A stretch of 13,170 nucleotides of DNA, from the NCBI GenBank assembly GCA_036642795.1, contig JAVXTH010000037.1, positions 1 to 13,170 of the forward strand, in the 5' to 3' direction. The position numbers and the translations under genes were made by a program. Of this stretch, positions 1 through 6,805 are shown in pieces. Every line of letters begins with the position of its first letter. Within the stretch, counting starts at the first letter, position 1. Under the pieces are notes generated by a model that was given only the letters and a program-made list of their open reading frames with translations, ran no database searches and was not told where the DNA came from. Source of the DNA: JAVXTH01 sp036642795. Lineage in GTDB: Bacteria; Bacillota_I; Bacilli_A; Erysipelotrichales; Erysipelotrichaceae.

Positions 1-7
1 GATGACC

Positions 8-39
8 TATACTATATATGAACAAGTGTTCATATATAG
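8..39 (+). promoter_or_regulatory. cad operon promoter -10 and ArsR/CadC-type operator
   Basis: Positions 12-24 (CTATATATGAACA) and 27-39 (TGTTCATATATAG) form a perfect 13-bp inverted repeat around the 2-base spacer AG. The core TGAACA..TGTTCA with AT-rich flanks is the known operator type of ArsR/SmtB-family metal sensors. A TATACT hexamer at 8-13 is a good -10 box. Its -35 partner would lie outside the window. The operator therefore overlaps the -10 and the expected transcription start near position 20, which fits repression by blocking polymerase. Autoregulation by the repressor encoded immediately downstream is inference. Confidence 0.85.
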
Positions 40-53
40 AAATGAGGTATACA

Positions 54-413
54 ATGAAACCATACGAATGTGAAACAATTGAAATTCATCAAGATAAAAT
101 AGATAAAATAAAAAAAGATATGTTACCACAAATGCAATTTAATGATTTATCAAGCCTATTTAAAATGTTTAGTGATCCAACTCGGCTTAAAATCTTAAGT
201 GTATTATTTCAAGAAGAACTATGTGTTTGTGATATTGCGGCTTTATTAGAAATGAGTCATTCCGCAATTTCACATCAATTAAGTGTATTAAGAGCCAATC
301 GCATTATCAAATATCGCAAAGTAGGGAAAAATGTTTATTATGCTTTAAACGATGAACATATTGAACTTATTTATAATGCTGGCTTGTCACATATTCTTGA
401 GGAGCAGAAATAA
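54..413 (+). CDS. cadC: ArsR/SmtB-family metal-sensing repressor, CadC-like
   Basis: This is a 119-residue winged-helix repressor that should release the operator at 12-39 when it binds Cd/Zn/Pb. The start at 54 is chosen because GAGGT (44-48) sits five bases upstream. The in-frame ATG at 18 lies inside the operator. The DNA-recognition helix is around residues 68-81 (MSHSAISHQLSVLR). The ELCVCD segment supplies Cys57 and Cys59, and Cys6 is at the N-terminus; together they resemble the CadC alpha3N thiolate site, although the second N-terminal Cys of S. aureus CadC is absent and His12 lies nearby. The C-terminal helix has Asp100, His102, His113 and Glu116 in the exact spacing of the SmtB/CadC alpha5 site, so both metal sites appear to be present. 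The stop codon overlaps the next gene's ATG by one base. The CadC assignment is strong; the preferred metal is inference. Confidence 0.93.
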   Translation: MKPYECETIEIHQDKIDKIKKDMLPQMQFNDLSSLFKMFSDPTRLKILSVLFQEELCVCDIAALLEMSHSAISHQLSVLRANRIIKYRKVGKNVYYALNDEHIELIYNAGLSHILEEQK

Positions 414-2704
414 TGGAACTTAACTTTAATTTGAATCATTTAGATTGTGCAAACTGTGCAAATAAAATTGAAAACAAACTTGCAGAATCTAAAATAATCC
501 AAGAAGTTCATCTAAACTTTGCGAACAAAAAGCTTTGGATTAAGTGTAAAGAAGAAAATCAAATGCAAGTGCGAGATGAAATAAAAACAACAATTCATTA
601 CTTTGAACCAGATGTTAGCTTAGAAGAAGAAAACGTGGAAACAATTACGTATGAAATCAATGGTTTGGATTGCGCAAGTTGTAAAGAAAAAATTGAAAAG
701 GCAATCAAAGCATTACCAGAGGTAAGCGATGCTTATATTAATTTCGCAAATCAACAACTTATGATTCGTGTAAACAAAGCTAAAATTTCTTCCTTATATA
801 TAAAAGTCACAAAAATTGTGAAAGAAATAGAACCGGATTGTAGCTTAAAAAGTGCTGAAAGTGAAGTGGTTGAAGAACATCATCGTTATGATTTTCTTTC
901 TCTTTGTATCTCCTTTTGTTTATTTATAATTGGCTTATATTTTAAAGAAAGTCGTTATGCTTTTCTTATCTTTTTAACGGCTTTTATATTAGTGGGAAGT
1001 AAAGTAGTCATCAAAGCGATTCGTAATGTGTTACATGGTGAGATATGGGATGAAAACTTTTTAATGAGTATCGCAACCATCGGCGCTTTCTTGATTGGTG
1101 ATTATGGGGAAGGCGTTGGCGTTATGTTGTTTTACGAAGTGGGGGAGCTGTTACAATCTTATGCCGTGAATCATTCACGTAAATCCATTCAAGCATTGAT
1201 GAAGATGCGTCCGGATTTCGTCAATCAAATCGTTGATGGTAGAGAATTAAGCGTTGATCCAGAACAAATTGAAGTTGGTGATGTCGTCCTCTATAAAGCG
1301 GGCGAGCGCGTTGCCCTCGATGGTGTGTTGCTTAGTGAAAAGGCTTGCTTTGATACAAGTGCATTGAGTGGAGAAGCATATCCAAATAATATGGTAGCGG
1401 GGGATGGTGTATTAGCCGGCTATATTAATCTTAACAGTGTAATTAAAATAAAGGTAAGCAAAGTATTGAGTGAAAGTTCAATCGCAAGGATTCTTGAATT
1501 AGTTCAAAATGCAAGTAATCGAAAAGCACCAAGTGAAAAATTCATAACCAAGTTTGCTCATTATTATACACCGACGGTAGTGTTTGCTGCGCTTGCACTT
1601 GTAATCATACCTACCATATTAGGATATGGGGAATTTCATACATGGTTATATCGAGGCTTGAGCTTTTTAGTAATATCATGTCCTTGTGCTCTGGTTATAT
1701 CGATTCCTTTGGCATTATTTGCTGGGATTGGTGGGGCAAGTCGTAACGGCATTTTAATTAAAGGTGGAAATTATTTAGAAGCGATTAAGAATATTGATTG
1801 TGTTGTATTTGATAAAACGGGGACCTTAACCAAAGGTGTTTTTAAAGTCTTAGAAATAGTTGGTGAGGATCAAGATGAACTTTTAAAAGTCGCGGCGTAT
1901 GGAGAGAGTTTTAGTACTCATCCAATTGCTACTTCGATAGTAAATGCTTATAAAGGTGAAATAGATCATAAGCGAATATCTGATTTTATGGAAACAAGTG
2001 GAAAAGGTATCTCTTTCTTAATTGATAATCAACGAGTATTCATTGGTAATCAAGGCTGGCTAAAGGATCATCATAGGAAAGCCCCTGAAATAAAAGAGGC
2101 TGGGACGATTGTTTACGTCGTGAAAAACCAAGAATACCTTGGTTATCTACGAATTGGTGATGAAATTAAAGAAAGCAGCAAAGCGGCGATTGCCACTTTG
2201 AAACAATTAGGTGTTTCAAACATTGTTATGTTAAGTGGCGATCAAAAACAAAATGTTGAGGCATTAAAAGAAGAATTATCTTTAGATGAAGCTTATGGAG
2301 AATTAAGTCCCGTTGGAAAAGTTGAATTACTTGAATCCTTATTAAATAAACAAGCAGCAAATAAAAAAGTAGCCTTTGTTGGGGATGGTATTAATGATGC
2401 CCCAGTTATCGCTAGAGCAGATATTGGATTCGCAATGGGTGGAATTGGCAGTGATGCCGCCATGGAAGCAGCGGATGTGGTTTTAATGAAAGATGATCCA
2501 TTTGCCATTTGTGATGCGATTCGTATTTCTAAGCGAACAAGAAAGATTGTAATGCAGAATATCATCTTTGCATTAGGCATTAAAGTACTTGTTTTATTAG
2601 CAAGTAGCTTAGGTTATGCGAATATGTGGTGGGGAGTCTTTGCCGATGTTGGAGTTACCTTACTTGCCGTAATGAATAGTATGCGATTACTTTCAAAACA
2701 TTAA
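413..2704 (+). CDS. cadA: P1B-type ATPase, Zn2+/Cd2+/Pb2+ exporter (CadA/ZntA type)
   Basis: This 763-residue membrane ATPase pumps soft divalent metals out of the cytoplasm. Two N-terminal HMA domains carry CxxC pairs at Cys12/Cys15 and Cys87/Cys90. Membrane segments begin near residue 160. The ion-binding CPC motif is at 423-425, the phosphorylated Asp is in DKTGT (Asp467), the class-specific HP is at 503-504 and the hinge GDGINDAP is at 657-664. Lys724 and Asp745 (ADVG) in the last two helices match the residues that define P1B-2 Zn/Cd/Pb pumps such as ZntA, rather than copper pumps. The actuator motif reads SGEA (319-322) instead of the usual TGES, a conservative change that keeps the Gly-Glu. 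Its ATG shares a base with the repressor's TAA and GGAG (401-404) precedes it, so the two are translationally coupled. Function is secure; metal selectivity is inferred. Confidence 0.96.
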   Translation: MELNFNLNHLDCANCANKIENKLAESKIIQEVHLNFANKKLWIKCKEENQMQVRDEIKTTIHYFEPDVSLEEENVETITYEINGLDCASCKEKIEKAIKALPEVSDAYINFANQQLMIRVNKAKISSLYIKVTKIVKEIEPDCSLKSAESEVVEEHHRYDFLSLCISFCLFIIGLYFKESRYAFLIFLTAFILVGSKVVIKAIRNVLHGEIWDENFLMSIATIGAFLIGDYGEGVGVMLFYEVGELLQSYAVNHSRKSIQALMKMRPDFVNQIVDGRELSVDPEQIEVGDVVLYKAGERVALDGVLLSEKACFDTSALSGEAYPNNMVAGDGVLAGYINLNSVIKIKVSKVLSESSIARILELVQNASNRKAPSEKFITKFAHYYTPTVVFAALALVIIPTILGYGEFHTWLYRGLSFLVISCPCALVISIPLALFAGIGGASRNGILIKGGNYLEAIKNIDCVVFDKTGTLTKGVFKVLEIVGEDQDELLKVAAYGESFSTHPIATSIVNAYKGEIDHKRISDFMETSGKGISFLIDNQRVFIGNQGWLKDHHRKAPEIKEAGTIVYVVKNQEYLGYLRIGDEIKESSKAAIATLKQLGVSNIVMLSGDQKQNVEALKEELSLDEAYGELSPVGKVELLESLLNKQAANKKVAFVGDGINDAPVIARADIGFAMGGIGSDAAMEAADVVLMKDDPFAICDAIRISKRTRKIVMQNIIFALGIKVLVLLASSLGYANMWWGVFADVGVTLLAVMNSMRLLSKH

Positions 2705-2754
2705 GATGGACTTTTAATCAATCTTGATTATAATTATTATACGAGGTGAAAACA

Positions 2755-3186
2755 ATGAAAAAAATACTATTGATTGGTGCAACGCTGTTACTTCTATTAG
2801 CTGGTTGTAGTAATCAAGCTTATGAAAGAGATAGCAATCCAGGTGAGATTATTGAATTAACCTATGCCGATGCCTTAGCTAAAATTAAGAATAAAGAAAG
2901 TTTTGTATTAACGATATCGCAATCGAATTGTAGTAATTGCACGTTATTAAAAGAGATGTTAGAACCATATCTTGAAGATCATCATGTTGTGATTTACGAT
3001 GCTTTATTAGATGGTAGTATGCTTACTTTAGAACAAATACAAGCGGATTTTCCTAAGTTTAAAGGAACACCAGATTTATATGTTGTGAAAAAAGGTAAAC
3101 TAACCGGACATATTGCTGGAAGTATGGAAGAAGAAAAATTTGATGAATGGGTTGTGAAACACAAACTAGATGAAGTGAGTAAATAA
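2755..3186 (+). CDS. Thioredoxin-fold lipoprotein with CSNC motif in the metal operon
   Basis: This 143-residue protein has a lipoprotein signal peptide: a hydrophobic core at residues 4-16 and lipobox LAGC with Cys18 as the lipidated residue. The mature part has a CxxC pair (Cys59-Ser-Asn-Cys62) after a beta strand, and Thr-Pro-Asp at 105-107 in the position of the thioredoxin cis-proline, followed by a strand and a Lys/Gly turn. This fits a thioredoxin-like fold on the outer face of the membrane. It could be a thiol-disulfide exchange protein or a metal-binding or metal-protecting protein; the sequence does not decide. The start at 2755 is chosen because GAGGTGA (2743-2749) is correctly spaced, whereas the in-frame GTG at 2746 lies inside that site. 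It follows the exporter by 50 bases with no terminator between them, so it is probably in the same operon. Confidence 0.82.
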   Translation: MKKILLIGATLLLLLAGCSNQAYERDSNPGEIIELTYADALAKIKNKESFVLTISQSNCSNCTLLKEMLEPYLEDHHVVIYDALLDGSMLTLEQIQADFPKFKGTPDLYVVKKGKLTGHIAGSMEEEKFDEWVVKHKLDEVSK

Positions 3187-3189
3187 TTG

Positions 3190-3221
3190 AGAGAGAGTTT
3201 AAGGACTCTTTCTTTTTTTTT
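3190..3221 (+). terminator. Intrinsic terminator of the cad operon
   Basis: Bases 3190-3198 pair with 3205-3213 (AGAGAGAGT against ACTCTTTCT, with one G-U pair) around a six-base loop. A run of Ts to 3221 follows. It begins four bases after the lipoprotein stop codon. Confidence 0.85.
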
Positions 3222-3234
3222 GTTTCGGAGTTAT

Positions 3235-3270
3235 TAAAGTTATTTTCATTTTTTGTTACGAATAACTTTA
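3235..3270. repeat. Perfect 10-bp inverted repeat upstream of the hydroxy-acid oxidase promoter
   Basis: TAAAGTTATT at 3235-3244 is the exact reverse complement of AATAACTTTA at 3261-3270, with a 16-base spacer. It lies after the cad terminator and about 70-105 bases before the predicted start of the next transcript. It could therefore be a DNA site for a regulator rather than a leader structure. A second, competing 8-bp pairing (3242-3249 with 3284-3291) overlaps it. The function is unknown. Confidence 0.5.
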
Positions 3271-3304
3271 GAAATGTAAAAAGATGAAAATTTTTCGAAA
3301 ATGA

Positions 3305-3333
3305 TTGATAAAATGTTTCATAACCGATATAAT
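3305..3333 (+). promoter_or_regulatory. Sigma-A type promoter of the oxidase/PPase-like operon
   Basis: TTGATA at 3305-3310 and TATAAT at 3328-3333 are separated by exactly 17 bases, close to the sigma-A consensus. A- and T-tracts at 3278-3300 lie just upstream and could act as an UP-like element. Transcription would begin near 3340, about 23 bases before the first start codon. Confidence 0.85.
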
Positions 3334-3362
3334 AAAATGGCTAGGAAAGTGATCGTGATAAA

Positions 3363-4388
3363 ATGGATAGTTTGAAAGAAGTCTTTGATGTTGCACGTAG
3401 TAAAGCTGTGAATTGTCATTGTTGCCCACGTTGTGATGGGAAAGCTTGCCGTGGAGAAACTCCAGGTGTTGGTGGAAAAGGTAATGGCGATAGTTTTGTA
3501 CGTAATGTGGAAAAGCTTCATGAAATCAAACTTGTCTATGATACGATTGCGACAAATGATGCCATTGATACTTCAACGACTTTTTTTAATCACCGCGTAA
3601 GTTTACCGGTATTTGCTGCTCCCATCAGTGGGATTGAACAAAACTATGGTGCTAAAATGAGCGATGGACAATATACTGAATTATTGGTAGAAGGTTGTAA
3701 TCTTGCAGGAACCATTGCCTTTAGTGGAGATGGAATGCAACAAGCCATGTTCAAAGATCCACTTACCCATATTAAAAACAATCATGGAATTGGAGTACCA
3801 ACGATTAAACCATGGCTGAGCGAGGAATTTGAATGGCGAGCTCAACTTAGTAAAGAAGCTGCTGTCATAGCGGTTGCTTGTGATATTGATGCTTCTGGTT
3901 TAAGTAATTTAAGACATAGTAAAACTCCAGTAGGATTTAAAGATGTCGCTGACTTAAAACAACTAAAATCAATGGTCAATTGCCCTTTGATTATCAAAGG
4001 TGTTCTAAGTGTAGAAGGTGCCTTAAAAGCACTAGATGCAGGCTGTGATGCGATTGTTGTTTCAAATCATGGTGGCAGGGTATTAGATGAATGTGTTTCT
4101 GGCATTGAGATGTTGGAAGCAATTGTTGAAGCAGTTCAAGGTAAAATGAAAATATATGTAGATGGTGGCTTTCGTAGTGGCTTTGATGTATTCAAAGCAT
4201 TAGCGATGGGCGCAGATGGGGTTTTAATTGGTAGGCCGATATCGCTTGCACTCATCGGAGATGGTGCAAAAGGTCTTCAATGTTATTTCGCTCAAATTAA
4301 AAGTGAATTAGAAGATGCTATGGCGATGTGTGGCTGTAAAACAATAAAAGAAATAAAACGTAAATCAGTAAAAGTAGATTTTAAATAA
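3363..4388 (+). CDS. FMN-dependent alpha-hydroxy-acid oxidase-family protein with Cys-rich N-terminus
   Basis: This 341-residue protein belongs to the lactate oxidase/glycolate oxidase TIM-barrel family. FMN-binding and catalytic signatures are present: Lys212 in IIKG, the base His236 in SNHGGR (234-239), Asp267 to Arg271 in DGGFR, and IGRP at 289-292. Two things are unusual. The WFQLY segment that carries the substrate tyrosine in classical members is replaced by VPTIKPW near residues 145-151. The N-terminus holds a cysteine cluster (Cys18, 20, 21, 24, 29), which I recall from homologues in anaerobic Bacillota. The cluster could bind an iron-sulfur centre or zinc. The substrate is therefore open: a 2-hydroxy acid dehydrogenase is likely, while oxygen-using lactate oxidation is not supported. 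A partly conserved ribosome site (3343-3353) fixes the ATG. It is the first gene of a two-gene operon with the PPase-like protein 14 bases downstream. Confidence 0.85.
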   Translation: MDSLKEVFDVARSKAVNCHCCPRCDGKACRGETPGVGGKGNGDSFVRNVEKLHEIKLVYDTIATNDAIDTSTTFFNHRVSLPVFAAPISGIEQNYGAKMSDGQYTELLVEGCNLAGTIAFSGDGMQQAMFKDPLTHIKNNHGIGVPTIKPWLSEEFEWRAQLSKEAAVIAVACDIDASGLSNLRHSKTPVGFKDVADLKQLKSMVNCPLIIKGVLSVEGALKALDAGCDAIVVSNHGGRVLDECVSGIEMLEAIVEAVQGKMKIYVDGGFRSGFDVFKALAMGADGVLIGRPISLALIGDGAKGLQCYFAQIKSELEDAMAMCGCKTIKEIKRKSVKVDFK

Positions 4389-4402
4389 ATGGAGGAAAAT
4401 TT

Positions 4403-4792
4403 ATGAACGCTTATGAAAACAATGCCTTTTTCTGGCAAAAACTCGATACATTATTCTTATCTAGTAAATTAGTGATTGATCGTCCTAAGAATACCTGTCA
4501 CTATAAATATTCCAATTTGATTTATCCTGTTGATTATGGATATCTTTGTGATACAACCGGTTCCGATCAAAGTCCGATTGATGTTTTTAAAGGCTCTTTA
4601 AAATCAACCTTGGTGAAAGGTTTAGTTATCAGTGCAGATATCTTAAAAAAAGACTGCGAAGTTAAATTGTTAATCGGTTGTAATGAAGAAGAAGAACATG
4701 ATATTTTAGTTTTTTTGAATCAGACTGAATTTCAAAAAGCAGTGCTAATTCATCGTGGAAATGAAGTTCCTGAATGGGGTACAAATGACTAA
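4403..4792 (+). CDS. Inorganic pyrophosphatase-fold protein, short and divergent
   Basis: This 129-residue protein resembles family I soluble inorganic pyrophosphatases. IDRPK (25-29), YPVDYGYL (41-48) and SPIDVFKG (57-64) match the YPxNYGY and DGDPxDVL core, and DCEVKLL (84-90) resembles the DxxxDxKLV metal segment. It is shorter than usual (about 170-180 residues), and two of the three Asp of the DxDPxD core are not conserved in the usual way (Asp55 and Asp60 remain). Pyrophosphate hydrolysis is thus uncertain; it may act on another phosphoanhydride or be non-catalytic. GGAGGA at 4391-4396 precedes the ATG. It is co-transcribed with the FMN enzyme, and its stop codon is embedded in the terminator stem. 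No signal peptide or membrane segment is visible, so it should be cytoplasmic. Confidence 0.72.
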   Translation: MNAYENNAFFWQKLDTLFLSSKLVIDRPKNTCHYKYSNLIYPVDYGYLCDTTGSDQSPIDVFKGSLKSTLVKGLVISADILKKDCEVKLLIGCNEEEEHDILVFLNQTEFQKAVLIHRGNEVPEWGTND

Positions 4793-4815
4793 GACAAGTT
4801 ACCTTGTCTTTTTTT
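4791..4815 (+). terminator. Intrinsic terminator overlapping the PPase-like stop codon
   Basis: AAGACAAG (4791-4798) pairs perfectly with CTTGTCTT (4803-4810) around a TTAC loop, followed by Ts to 4815. The last two bases of the preceding TAA form the base of the stem. Confidence 0.9.
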
Positions 4816-4901
4816 AATAAAAAAAGCTAGTAAGGGTATAGTAAAGATTAGATATATAGGTTAATATATTAATAGAAGCACTTTTATAGGAGGAAGATGT
4901 T

Positions 4902-5390
4902 ATGAAAAAAGTTAAAATATTATTACTGATTGGATGTTTTATGTTAGTGAGTGGTTGCAGTTCGAATACACGAACATGTGATGATGGGGCAATTGATATC
5001 AATGCCGTATTTAATGATGTGAATGAGAAAATAAATGATGGTACTTATCATTGTGGATTATTTCAAGATCAAAGCATTGATGCATCACAATTAAGTCAAT
5101 TATATGGAATCAATGCAAGTGAAGATTTACTTGAATTTAACGTTAGAATTCCAATGATTAATGTTTCTTCCTCTGAAATTGCGATGTTTCATGTAAAGAA
5201 TGGCAAAATGGATATCGTAAAACAAGGTGTCGCAAAAAGAATAAAAGACTTAGAAGAACAATGGAAGCAATATCTTCCAGATCAATATGAATATGTTAAG
5301 AATTATAAAACATGGGTTTGCGGTGATTATTATTATATGGTAATCGCAGAAGATAGTGAAAAGATTCTTGATTACATGAAAGATAAATAA
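4902..5390 (+). CDS. DUF4358-like lipoprotein of an envelope acylation cluster
   Basis: This 162-residue protein has a lipoprotein signal peptide: Lys-rich start, hydrophobic residues 6-16, lipobox VSGC with Cys19. The mature region fits DUF4358 by its features: YGI at 68-70, a short strand ending in PM (84-85), SSSEIAMFHVKNG (89-101), a helix with Arg113, the YLPDQYEYVKN stretch (124-134), and a final CGDYYYMVIAED strand (140-151). Cysteines 26, 51 and 140 could form a disulfide outside the cell. AGGAGGA (4888-4894) sits seven bases before the ATG. The next gene, an MBOAT acyltransferase, starts five bases after its stop. In my knowledge DUF4358 genes often sit beside MBOAT and DHHW genes, which suggests an accessory role in extracellular acylation, but no activity is established. 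No clear promoter is seen in 4816-4887, only AT-rich candidates. Confidence 0.78.
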   Translation: MKKVKILLLIGCFMLVSGCSSNTRTCDDGAIDINAVFNDVNEKINDGTYHCGLFQDQSIDASQLSQLYGINASEDLLEFNVRIPMINVSSSEIAMFHVKNGKMDIVKQGVAKRIKDLEEQWKQYLPDQYEYVKNYKTWVCGDYYYMVIAEDSEKILDYMKDK

Positions 5391-5395
5391 AATTC

Positions 5396-6793
5396 ATGGT
5401 GTTTAGTAGCCTTACCTTTTTATTTTTATTCCTACCATTGGTATGGATTATTCATTTATGTTCACCACTTGCTTATCGTAATATCATTTTACTTATTTGT
5501 AATTTGATTTTTTATGGATGGGGCGAGCCGGTGTTCATTTTTGTTATGTTGCTTACCATTCTAGTTGATTATTGGGAAGGCATACAAATTCATCGTTATT
5601 TACAAAGTGATCCTAAAAGAGCGAAGCGTCATGTAATTTATTCAATTGTATTTAATTTAGGTTTATTATGCTTTTTTAAATACTTTGATTTCTTTGCGGT
5701 CCTGATTAATAACATTGTACCAGGCTCACCAATTCCTTTGTTAAAGATTGCTTTACCAATTGGAATATCTTTTTATACCTTTCAAACAATGTCATATACC
5801 ATTGATGTTTATCGAAAGGATGCGGCGGTTGCCAAGGACATAATTCCTTTTGCTACCTACGTATCTTTATTTCCACAATTAATCGCAGGTCCAATTGTTC
5901 GCTATACCGATGTGGAAAACGATTTAAGTAATCGCCATATCCGTGTAGAAGATGTAAGTTATGGAATTGAACGATTTGTGATTGGTTTATCAAAAAAAGT
6001 ATTACTAGCAAATCAAGCCGGAAATTTATATCAGAATTTGATGTTGATTCAACCTTTATCGACGATGGATGCATGGTTATCAGCAATCGCTTATGCGTTT
6101 CAAGTCTATTTTGATTTTAGTGCTTATTCGGATATGGCGATTGGACTAGGTCGAATGTTTGGTTTCCATTTCCTTGAGAACTTTAATTATCCATATATTG
6201 CGAATACGATTACCCAATTTTGGCGACGTTGGCATATTTCTTTATCCACATGGTTTAAAGATTATGTATATATCCCCTTAGGAGGCAATCGAGTGAATCA
6301 CAAACGATTATTCTTCAATATCATCTGTGTTTGGAGTTTAACTGGATTGTGGCATGGGGCAAGGATCAACTTTGTTATTTGGGGTTTATATTTCGGTTTA
6401 TTATTATGGATTGAAAAAGTCTTTTTATTAAAACATTTACTTAAATTACCTAAGTTGTTTCAACATCTATATACGATTGTGATTATCTTAATTGGTTGGA
6501 TTATCTTTGCTTCTTCATCACTCAATGAAATAAGTAGCCACCTGTATGCTTTAATCCCTTTCAACGCTACTTGGTATTCACAAGAAGGAATATATCAATT
6601 CTTAAACTATCGCTGGCTATTAGCTTTTATGGCGCTCGCATCAACACCGTTCTTTAAACAGTGCTATGAACGTTATATAAAACATCGCAAATGGATGATT
6701 GCCAAACCATTCTTTATTCTTGCTTTACTAATATTAAGCATTGCTTATTTAGTGAGTGGCAGTTACAATCCTTTCTTATATTTTAGATTTTAA
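5396..6793 (+). CDS. MBOAT-family O-acyltransferase (AlgI/DltB/PatA-like)
   Basis: This 465-residue multi-span membrane protein is predicted to move acyl groups, usually acetyl, across the membrane to an extracellular acceptor. The N-terminus MVFSSLTFLFLFLP is typical of the family and supports this start even though only a poor ribosome site is present. Translation may be coupled to the lipoprotein gene that ends five bases earlier. Family hallmarks are SYTIDVYR (133-140), FPQLIAGPIVRY (159-170), QVYFDFSAYSDMAIG (236-250), WRRWHISLSTWFKDYVYIPLGG (277-298, His280) and GLWHG with the conserved His320. The downstream DHHW gene is the usual partner, analogous to AlgI with AlgJ/AlgX. The acceptor is unknown: wall polysaccharide, teichoic acid or peptidoglycan are all possible. 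No adjacent D-alanine ligase or carrier genes are seen, so DltB proper is unlikely. Confidence 0.92.
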   Translation: MVFSSLTFLFLFLPLVWIIHLCSPLAYRNIILLICNLIFYGWGEPVFIFVMLLTILVDYWEGIQIHRYLQSDPKRAKRHVIYSIVFNLGLLCFFKYFDFFAVLINNIVPGSPIPLLKIALPIGISFYTFQTMSYTIDVYRKDAAVAKDIIPFATYVSLFPQLIAGPIVRYTDVENDLSNRHIRVEDVSYGIERFVIGLSKKVLLANQAGNLYQNLMLIQPLSTMDAWLSAIAYAFQVYFDFSAYSDMAIGLGRMFGFHFLENFNYPYIANTITQFWRRWHISLSTWFKDYVYIPLGGNRVNHKRLFFNIICVWSLTGLWHGARINFVIWGLYFGLLLWIEKVFLLKHLLKLPKLFQHLYTIVIILIGWIIFASSSLNEISSHLYALIPFNATWYSQEGIYQFLNYRWLLAFMALASTPFFKQCYERYIKHRKWMIAKPFFILALLILSIAYLVSGSYNPFLYFRF

Positions 6794-6805
6794 AAGGAGA
6801 AGACA

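Noticed and set aside
18..53. Upstream ATG that would extend the metal repressor by 12 residues
   Set aside because: It lies inside the palindromic operator and near the predicted transcript start; the ATG at 54 has a well-spaced ribosome site.
2293..2580. Minus-strand open frame inside the exporter gene
   Set aside because: It is a shadow of the strong + strand P-type ATPase, with no ribosome site or recognisable domain.
4861..4872. 12-base perfect palindrome TTAATATATTAA
   Set aside because: Such AT-only palindromes are expected by chance in this AT-rich sequence; no partner signal supports an operator.
4814..5002. Minus-strand frame covering the spacer before the DUF4358 lipoprotein
   Set aside because: It overlaps the lipoprotein signal peptide region and has low-complexity composition and no start context.
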